A DNA stretch of 10,205 nt from assembly GCA_963845285.1 (NCBI GenBank), contig CAWJRO010000025.1, positions 1-10,205 on the forward strand. The letters are read 5' to 3'. The stretch's first letter is position 1. Every line of letters begins with the position of its first letter. The DNA is from Methanobacterium_C sp963845285 (GTDB lineage: Archaea; Methanobacteriota; Methanobacteria; Methanobacteriales; Methanobacteriaceae). Both the position numbers and the translations under genes were made by a program. The notes under the pieces were generated by a model. That model did not search any database. It saw nothing but the letters and a program-made list of their open reading frames with translations, and was not told where the DNA came from. Below are positions 6,015 to 10,205 of the stretch, piece after piece.

Positions 6015-6379
6015 TGAACTTCAACATTGTAATGAACAAAATAAATCCACAGATGTGGGACAAGGCAAAACTAGAACTTAATTTAAACGAAATTGATCTA
6101 AGTGATGAAACCCTGTTTAAAAACTTCGATCAAAGCATTGATAAATTTAACCATTACAGTGATCATCAACTAGAATTCCAACGTGAAAATGACAATATAA
6201 TCATAAAATTAAAGAACAAAGATGATTCAAACATTGAGACAAACTTAGAGTCTTTTATGGTATTCTCACTCCTTATAAAAATTATTTTGTCTTCTCTTGA
6301 AGAAACTATAAATAGAAAATTCGAAATTATTGGTATGGGTGATTTACCAACTGTTTACATTAAAAAGGTAAAGAACTAA
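6014..6379 (+). CDS. Unrecognised 121-aa protein coupled to the RHH gene
   Basis: I do not recognise this family. The start ATG overlaps the stop of the RHH gene (TAATG), so translation is probably coupled and the products made in fixed proportion. A second ATG at 6032 is possible. The first 75 residues are highly charged and rich in Asn, Asp and Lys. Residues 77-98 (NLESFMVFSLLIKIILSSLEET) form a hydrophobic or amphipathic helix. The C-terminus RKFEIIGMGDLPTVYIKKVKN looks like a beta hairpin. There is no signal peptide. The helix is flanked by charged residues and is more likely a packing helix than a membrane span. The order of a small RHH gene followed by a coupled partner matches type II toxin-antitoxin loci, but no RelE, MazF, PIN or HEPN signature is visible, so a co-regulator is equally possible. 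Confidence 0.75.
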   Translation: MNFNIVMNKINPQMWDKAKLELNLNEIDLSDETLFKNFDQSIDKFNHYSDHQLEFQRENDNIIIKLKNKDDSNIETNLESFMVFSLLIKIILSSLEETINRKFEIIGMGDLPTVYIKKVKN

Positions 6380-6446
6380 TTCATAAAAAAATAGTTAAGA
6401 ACCTAAAAATTGGTATATCTTTAATTTCAAAACAAATTAAAATGAA

Positions 6447-6521
<75 letters not shown>

Positions 6522-6546
6522 GTAAAATAATGTTTAACTTTCAGAG

Positions 6547-6555
6547 TATATAAAG
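6547..6555 (-). promoter_or_regulatory. TATA box of the initiator tRNA gene
   Basis: On the minus strand CTTTATATA is centred about 30 bases before the mature tRNA 5' end, preceded by a purine-rich stretch that could be the BRE. Transcription would begin a few bases before the tRNA. Confidence 0.7.
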
Positions 6556-6723
6556 CTTTGCATTGGTATTTTATTACCCTTTCTGCTTAAATCGCGGTTC
6601 AATTTCAATTTTTAATAAATTTTGTAAAATTAAACCAAGTTAAACGGAATATAAACTGGATATAATCATTTTTAAAGGGCTTTTGCTGTAAAATACCAAA
6701 TACTAGATCTATCATCGAAGATC

Positions 6724-6861
6724 CTACTCATTTTTAACCGGTTCTTTGACTTCTTTATCCATGAAATAACCCACAATCGTTCTTACGGATACAGTAACTA
6801 CCACAATTATAATATCATTCAATTTAGATTGAAGTATGGTCTTTATAAGATCTGCTGCCAT
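6724..6861 (-). CDS. Possible 45-aa single-span membrane peptide
   Basis: ATG at 6861-6859 opens a 45-codon frame ending at TAG. The product has a polar start (MAADLIKTILQSKLND), a hydrophobic centre (IIIVVVTVSVRTIV, residues 17-30, interrupted by one Arg) and an acidic/lysine-rich tail (MDKEVKEPVKNE). This would fit a small membrane peptide with one marginal span. There is no Shine-Dalgarno, and a TATA-like CAAAAATAG about 26 bases upstream would make it leaderless. I do not recognise it. An open frame of this length can occur by chance. Confidence 0.35.
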   Translation of the reverse strand: MAADLIKTILQSKLNDIIIVVVTVSVRTIVGYFMDKEVKEPVKNE

Positions 6862-6922
6862 GAAAAATCAGCGCAAGAACTATTTTTGGAGGTGAAATCA
6901 TTCTTGATGTCATTGTAATCCA

Positions 6923-6969
6923 AAGACCTGTACTTTATCTCAGTGACCAGGAGAGTAAGTACAGATCTT
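6923..6969. repeat. Long hairpin in a gene-poor region
   Basis: AAGACCTGTACTT (6923-6935) pairs with AAGTACAGATCTT (6957-6969). The single C/A mismatch on the plus strand becomes a G-U wobble in a minus-strand transcript, giving a continuous 13-pair stem. Inside the loop TCTC (6938-6941) and GAGA (6951-6954) can add four more pairs across a 2x2 internal loop. On the minus strand it lies about 60 bases before the doubtful 45-aa ORF. It could be a small RNA, a leader structure or a relic of a mobile element. Confidence 0.5.
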
Positions 6970-7213
6970 ATTCTTCCATAAAAAATCAGGACCTTACATA
7001 CACGAGGCTGCCCCATAGTTCAGAATTTGCAAAAAAATAAGGGTAAATAAAGCTTTAAATCCAAAAATAAGCAAAATTATATGTGTCAAAAGTAATCATG
7101 AGACAGTCCCACACTTGAAAAAAAATAGGATATGTAAATAAAAATTTGTAAATACATTTAAAAATAATGAATTATTGAATGAATTAAAATCTTTTCATGT
7201 TTTAAATATATTT

Positions 7214-7693
7214 TTATTTTTTCGTCTTCTTTAATTCCTCAGGATTTTCCAACTTTTCAAGCCTTTCTTCAATTTTTTTGATTTTTTTGTTTGTGGAACC
7301 TCTGTACTCGTTGAACCTACCTTCAAGTTCACCTATGTCCCTTGAAGTTTTGGTGTACCTCTTTTCAATGTCCAACAGATCTTTTTTGGTTGCAAGTTCC
7401 CAGTCTTTTATAAGCTGATCGCTTTTATCATCCAAAAATGCCTCTATCTTCGCGGAAAAAACGTCTGTAGAAATGGGAACCTCTTTAACTTTACCCCTTA
7501 TCTTCTCACTCATGCCGTACATCTTCTCACTCACTCCAGCCATTTTCCCACCTTCCGTGGCTTCATCTACTCCAGAAATTTGGGCCTTTGCCCTTGAAAA
7601 GGAAGAGCTCCTAACATCTAGCATGTAATAATAAAGCAATACAACAATTGCACCAGCCAGTACAAGTATTGCAAATAACTCTAAGGCTTCCAT
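7214..7693 (-). CDS. Membrane-anchored coiled-coil protein (second gene of pair)
   Basis: I do not recognise the family of this 159-aa protein. Residues 5-24 (ELFAILVLAGAIVVLLYYYM) form one N-terminal membrane anchor. The remainder is hydrophilic: a Gly/Met/Lys stretch with a local repeat (GVSEKMYGMSEKIRG, 53-67), then a predicted coiled coil at about 95-150 (heptad-like RDIGELEGRFNEY and KIKKIEERLEKLEN), and a lysine-rich tail. Basic residues after the anchor suggest the coil is in the cytoplasm. The start ATG at 7693 has GGAGGGGA ending seven bases before it, within the last codons of the upstream gene. The stop of that gene is only 3 bases away, so the two form an operon and have the same architecture. 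They may form a heteromeric membrane-tethered complex. Function is unknown. Confidence 0.85.
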   Translation of the reverse strand: MEALELFAILVLAGAIVVLLYYYMLDVRSSSFSRAKAQISGVDEATEGGKMAGVSEKMYGMSEKIRGKVKEVPISTDVFSAKIEAFLDDKSDQLIKDWELATKKDLLDIEKRYTKTSRDIGELEGRFNEYRGSTNKKIKKIEERLEKLENPEELKKTKK

Positions 7694-7696
7694 GAT

Positions 7697-8113
7697 CTAC
7701 TCCCCTCCTTTAACATTCTTAGTCTTCTTCTCAAGTTCTGTTTCCTTTTTCTCAATATCTTCTAAGAGTTTTTGAAGTTTGGCATACTCCGTTTTTGCTT
7801 CAAGGCGGGTTACCCTTTCACTTATTTCACTGTGAAGGTATCCAGATTTTTGCATGAGATCCGATGTGTTTCCCCTTATTTGAGATAGTCTTTCTTGTTG
7901 ATCCTTTGGTAGAACCACGTTACTCATAACACGTTTGGATTCCAGATCTCGTTCAACCAGTTCTATCTTCTTAAGTTCAGCCTGTTTTGCCAAGAATTCG
8001 ACGTTGCTTTGAGATTCTCTTACCCTTCTCCACTGCATTAATGCAATTATAATTCCTATAACCACAATTACAGCAATTACTATCCAGAAAACATTTTGTG
8101 GAATCGCGTCCAT
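7697..8113 (-). CDS. Membrane-anchored coiled-coil protein (first gene of pair)
   Basis: This 138-aa protein has a single membrane anchor (residues 9-28, FWIVIAVIVVIGIIIALMQW) followed by RRVRE, which places the remainder in the cytoplasm. Nearly all of residues 31-136 is charged and helical, with coiled-coil stretches around AKQAELKKIELVERDLESK and KLQKLLEDIEKKETELEKK. They are separated by a VVLPKDQQ break near residue 70. I do not recognise the family. The ATG at 8113 is chosen over the in-frame ATG at 8140 because GGGGGAG lies 4 bases before it, while the upstream one has no ribosome site and gives a polar extension. It heads the two-gene operon with 7214-7693. A scaffold or membrane-organising role would be a guess. 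Confidence 0.83.
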   Translation of the reverse strand: MDAIPQNVFWIVIAVIVVIGIIIALMQWRRVRESQSNVEFLAKQAELKKIELVERDLESKRVMSNVVLPKDQQERLSQIRGNTSDLMQKSGYLHSEISERVTRLEAKTEYAKLQKLLEDIEKKETELEKKTKNVKGGE

Positions 8114-8446
8114 ATTACTCCCCCATTTATTATTTATCAAAACTTCTTAATAATTATAATTATCTAAAATCGTTTTTCATATGTTCCATCCCATTTAATA
8201 AGATATGACTAAATAAATTTAGATTACACTAATTTTACATCCTTTCTCTCTTTGAATATGGAAACAATAACCACATATAAATTATGGTTTTTATATAACA
8301 TAACTGTTTATTAATATTATTTTAAATTTATCAATCCATGCAGATTTGAATGCTTTTTAGCATTCTTTTGCACGAAATAAAAATCCAAAACAAGATATTT
8401 GAATTAAGACCATTAAAATTTAAGAATGGACTTTATAAGTGATTGT
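8114..8446. other. Divergent promoter region of the coiled-coil operon and methionine aminopeptidase
   Basis: The region is AT-rich and has no gene. TTTTTATATAAC (about 8287-8298) is a plus-strand TATA-like box that would give the aminopeptidase mRNA a leader of over 100 bases. A perfect 6-bp hairpin (8348-8365) lies within that leader. Toward the minus operon, ATAATTATAATTA (about 8150-8163) is a possible TATA region. Confidence 0.4.
8348..8365. repeat. Perfect hairpin followed by T4 upstream of map
   Basis: GAATGC (8348-8353), loop TTTTTA, then GCATTC (8360-8365) followed by TTTT. On the plus strand it has the outline of a small intrinsic terminator or attenuator 80 bases before the aminopeptidase start. 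A 6-bp stem may also be chance. Confidence 0.4.
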
Positions 8447-9379
8447 ATGATTGAAATGTACGAAAAATCAGGAAAAATTGTATCAAAAGTTAGAGGAATG
8501 GCTGTAGATTATATAGAAGAAGATATGAAGGTATTGGACCTTGTTAAGTTTGTTGAAGGTAATATAAAAGAACTTGGAGGGGCAATAGCTTTTCCATGCA
8601 ACATTTCAATAAACGAGATCACCGCCCACTACACATCACCTGAAGGAGATGAAACACGATTTAAAAGAGGAGATCTTGTTAAAATTGACCTTGGTGCCCA
8701 TGTAGATGGTTACATTGCAGATTCCGCCACCAGCGTTCTGGTTGGGATGGATAACGAAGGAGATTCTTCCCCAGAAAATAGTGCCTCTGAAGACGTTGAT
8801 CTACACTTTAAAATGATTGAAACAGCTCAAGAAGCCCTTGAAAATGCCATAAGTACCGTAAGAGATGGTGTGGAAATAGGCCAAATTGGAACGGTAATTG
8901 AGGAAACAATAAACAAAAAAGGGTTGAAATCAGTATCAAACCTCACAGGCCACAGTATGGATCAATGGATACTCCACGCAGGAATTTCAGTTCCCAATGT
9001 CCGGGAAAAAAATGATCATAAAATTGAAGAGGGAGATGTTCTTGCAATAGAACCCTTCGTAACCAATGGTGTGGGTCGTGTGGGAGATATGAAAGATGCT
9101 TACATCTTTAAATTTTTACGTGACAGGCCGTTGCGTATGCATCAAGCCAGGAAACTTCTGGATACCATTGAAGAAGATTACAGAAATCTTCCATTTGCAG
9201 GAAGGTGGCTTATGGAACGTTTCGACGGTAACAAAAACAAGTTAGCCATGAGAAAGCTTATAGCCTCAAGGGCAGTTTATCCTTACCATGTTCTCAAGGA
9301 AAAAAGTGATGCATGGGTTGCTCAAGCTGAACATACTGTTATAGTTGAAGCTGACGGATGCCAAGTCATAACTGAGTGA
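8447..9379 (+). CDS. map: Methionine aminopeptidase, type II (archaeal/eukaryal)
   Basis: This 310-aa cytoplasmic enzyme removes the initiator methionine from nascent proteins. It has the pita-bread M24 fold with the metal ligands and catalytic residues in place, numbered from ATG 8447: His61 (TAHYTSP), Asp81 (KIDLG), Asp92 (YIADSA), His169 (TGHSM), Glu202 (AIEPF) and Glu295 (AEHTVIV). The helical insertion typical of type II (about 222-275, RPLRMHQARKLLDTIEEDY onward) is present. A short acidic Ser/Asn-rich insert (about 101-117) follows the second Asp and is probably a surface loop. Start: homologs, as I recall the family, begin at the equivalent of MIEMYEKSGKIVSKVR, so ATG 8447 is chosen. 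An in-frame ATG at 8426 adds seven residues, and neither has a clear Shine-Dalgarno. It is the only gene of the protein-processing machinery here besides the initiator tRNA. Confidence 0.96.
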   Translation: MIEMYEKSGKIVSKVRGMAVDYIEEDMKVLDLVKFVEGNIKELGGAIAFPCNISINEITAHYTSPEGDETRFKRGDLVKIDLGAHVDGYIADSATSVLVGMDNEGDSSPENSASEDVDLHFKMIETAQEALENAISTVRDGVEIGQIGTVIEETINKKGLKSVSNLTGHSMDQWILHAGISVPNVREKNDHKIEEGDVLAIEPFVTNGVGRVGDMKDAYIFKFLRDRPLRMHQARKLLDTIEEDYRNLPFAGRWLMERFDGNKNKLAMRKLIASRAVYPYHVLKEKSDAWVAQAEHTVIVEADGCQVITE

Positions 9380-9403
9380 GTTTAAGGATTTTGCATCTAA
9401 CCT

Positions 9404-9422
9404 ATTTTTTAATTTTATTTTT
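9404..9422 (+). terminator. T-rich terminator after map
   Basis: Three T runs (six, four and five) separated by A residues begin 25 bases after the stop codon. This matches archaeal oligo-T termination. Confidence 0.5.
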
Positions 9423-9490
9423 AAAATCTTTAAATTTTAGGTATGTTTTAGAACAGTCTGATAACAGTTTGATAAAATATATCCATTTTT

Positions 9491-9514
9491 AAGGAAGCCC
9501 TTTCTGACTTCCTT
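9491..9514. terminator. Hairpin between convergent genes
   Basis: AAGGAAG (9491-9497) and CTTCCTT (9508-9514) form a perfect 7-bp stem around a 10-base loop, in the space between the convergent aminopeptidase and VOC genes. It could mark the end of either transcript. The stem is short and the loop large. Confidence 0.45.
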
Positions 9515-9548
9515 TAATTCAAATTTAATCATGCGTGATATATTCCTT

Positions 9549-9905
9549 CTAATTTTTAAGTTCTACATATTCAACAATAATACCATCTGAGTGTTTTAAA
9601 GTCATATTTATTCCAGTAGGAACTTCTTTTAAATCTCTAATAACCACAGCACCATTACTTAATAAGAAATCCCTATATTCAAGTATAGAATCCACTAAAA
9701 ACGTAGCCTTTGTGTCTTTAAATGGTTGTAATACTTCATCAGAACCACATAAAAGCAATATACTTCCCACTTGTGCCAGTTCCAAATTCATTTCAGTATA
9801 TTTAAATCTCAAGCTACATTTCTCATTGAGTACCTTCTCATAAAACTCAACTGCATCAGTCATTTCAGGAACATAAAATCTACTTAAAATTTTATTCACT
9901 TTCAT
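9549..9905 (-). CDS. VOC (glyoxalase/bleomycin-resistance fold) family protein
   Basis: This 118-aa protein has the VOC-fold pattern of two beta-alpha-beta-beta-beta units. The first covers residues 1-55 (KILSRFYVPEMTDAVEFYEKVL, then LELAQVGSILLLCGS) and the second about 65-116 (KATFLVDSILEYRDFLLSNGAVV, then MTLKHSDGIIVEYVELKN). DAVEFYEKVL and the final DGIIVEYVEL are the most typical segments. Many members bind a divalent metal through His/Glu. The usual first-strand His is Arg9 or absent here, so catalysis in the glyoxalase I manner is doubtful, and a ligand-binding role is possible. The ATG at 9905 is chosen because the first strand begins right after it. Only a weak GGAATGATG precedes it. 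A TATA-like CTTATAATAAG lies about 50-60 bases upstream. Substrate is unknown. Confidence 0.85.
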   Translation of the reverse strand: MKVNKILSRFYVPEMTDAVEFYEKVLNEKCSLRFKYTEMNLELAQVGSILLLCGSDEVLQPFKDTKATFLVDSILEYRDFLLSNGAVVIRDLKEVPTGINMTLKHSDGIIVEYVELKN

Positions 9906-10205
9906 TAATCATCATTCCAAACTATATTTTCCTAATTTACATTTATTTTACAAATGTTATCTTATTATAAGCGTTTAGGATTTTAGTTCATACATTCTTC
10001 ATGATCTTTCAAATTCTCTTAAATTTTTATACAACATCAAAAAGAAGCTAATTCTTAAAAAATCCTAAATTTGATAAGCTATTTTGATAGTGACAAAGTT
10101 ATAACAAAAAACTAGAAAAAGACTAACATTCAAAAGCAAAAGAGTAGTATAAAGGGATACTCATCCCAATTATACCGTTGTGCTTTATTTAAATCTGTAC
10201 TTCAC
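9906..10205. other. AT-rich end of the window, no gene seen
   Basis: Apart from the possible TATA box of the VOC gene (around 9961-9970) I see no open frame, RNA gene or strong repeat. A gene starting beyond 10205 could have its promoter here. Confidence 0.55.

Larger units (their letters stand above)
6556..7213. other. Gene-poor stretch with a hairpin and a doubtful small ORF
   Basis: Between the tRNA promoter and the coiled-coil operon there is no well-supported gene. It holds a doubtful 45-codon minus-strand ORF (6724-6861), a Shine-Dalgarno-like GGAGGTGA (6888-6895, plus strand) with no usable start after it, and a long hairpin (6923-6969). From about 7040 on the DNA becomes very AT-rich, with no features seen. 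The part between about 6720 and 7020 is less AT-rich than usual intergenic DNA here, which would fit decayed coding sequence or an RNA gene. Confidence 0.55.

Noticed and set aside
5779..6063. 94-codon minus-strand frame opposite the RHH operon
   Set aside because: It overlaps the operator, the RHH gene and the start of its partner. Its product is Phe/Ser/Ile-rich, as expected of an antisense frame.
6850..7014. Minus-strand frame of about 59 codons starting at ATG near 7014
   Set aside because: It has no ribosome site and an atypical composition. It covers the long hairpin and overlaps the doubtful 45-aa ORF in another frame.
9549..9905. Functional glyoxalase I
   Set aside because: Only the VOC fold can be supported. 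The usual first metal-binding His is not in place, so the enzyme name is not justified.

Overview
The window looks like part of a methanogenic archaeal chromosome, most likely Methanobacteriales (Methanobacterium-like). The reasons are: an archaeal-type (type II) methionine aminopeptidase; an initiator tRNA with an A1-U72 end and no encoded CCA; TATA-like boxes about 25-30 bases upstream of starts; AT-rich intergenic DNA; an adhesin-like surface protein built from DUF11 and cadherin/VCBS-like domains; and a receiver-PAS protein with no output domain. Family names come from reading motifs by eye, with no database search.

Layout. Positions 1-1553 are a tandem duplication of a ~775 bp unit, each copy carrying a minus-strand FtsX/MacB-like permease gene. 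The left copy is frameshifted. The right copy is open but unusually short (232 aa), apparently without most of the extracytoplasmic core domain. Positions 1478-2292 hold no intact gene. Inside this stretch is a GC-richer island (about 1888-2213) bounded by inverted repeats and containing what looks like a broken ankyrin-repeat gene. Next comes a minus-strand receiver-PAS protein (2293-3039), probably leaderless, then a large secreted, membrane-anchored repeat protein (3208-5613) with near-identical 273 bp repeats.

Divergent from the surface-protein gene is a two-gene plus-strand unit (5844-6379): a 56-aa ribbon-helix-helix (RHH) regulator whose stop overlaps the start of a 121-aa protein I do not recognise. 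A 19-bp palindrome sits between the TATA-like box and the RHH gene. Its left half together with the TATA region (TAAATAATAC) recurs at the promoter of the surface protein. This is the best candidate for an undescribed regulatory unit in the window: a small autoregulator that may also control a neighbouring adhesin.

The right part holds the initiator tRNA-Met gene (6447-6521, minus), a gene-poor stretch with a long hairpin and a doubtful 45-aa membrane peptide, a two-gene minus operon of membrane-anchored coiled-coil proteins (7214-8113), the methionine aminopeptidase gene (8447-9379, plus), and a convergent VOC/glyoxalase-fold gene (9549-9905). The last 300 bases carry no gene that I can support.
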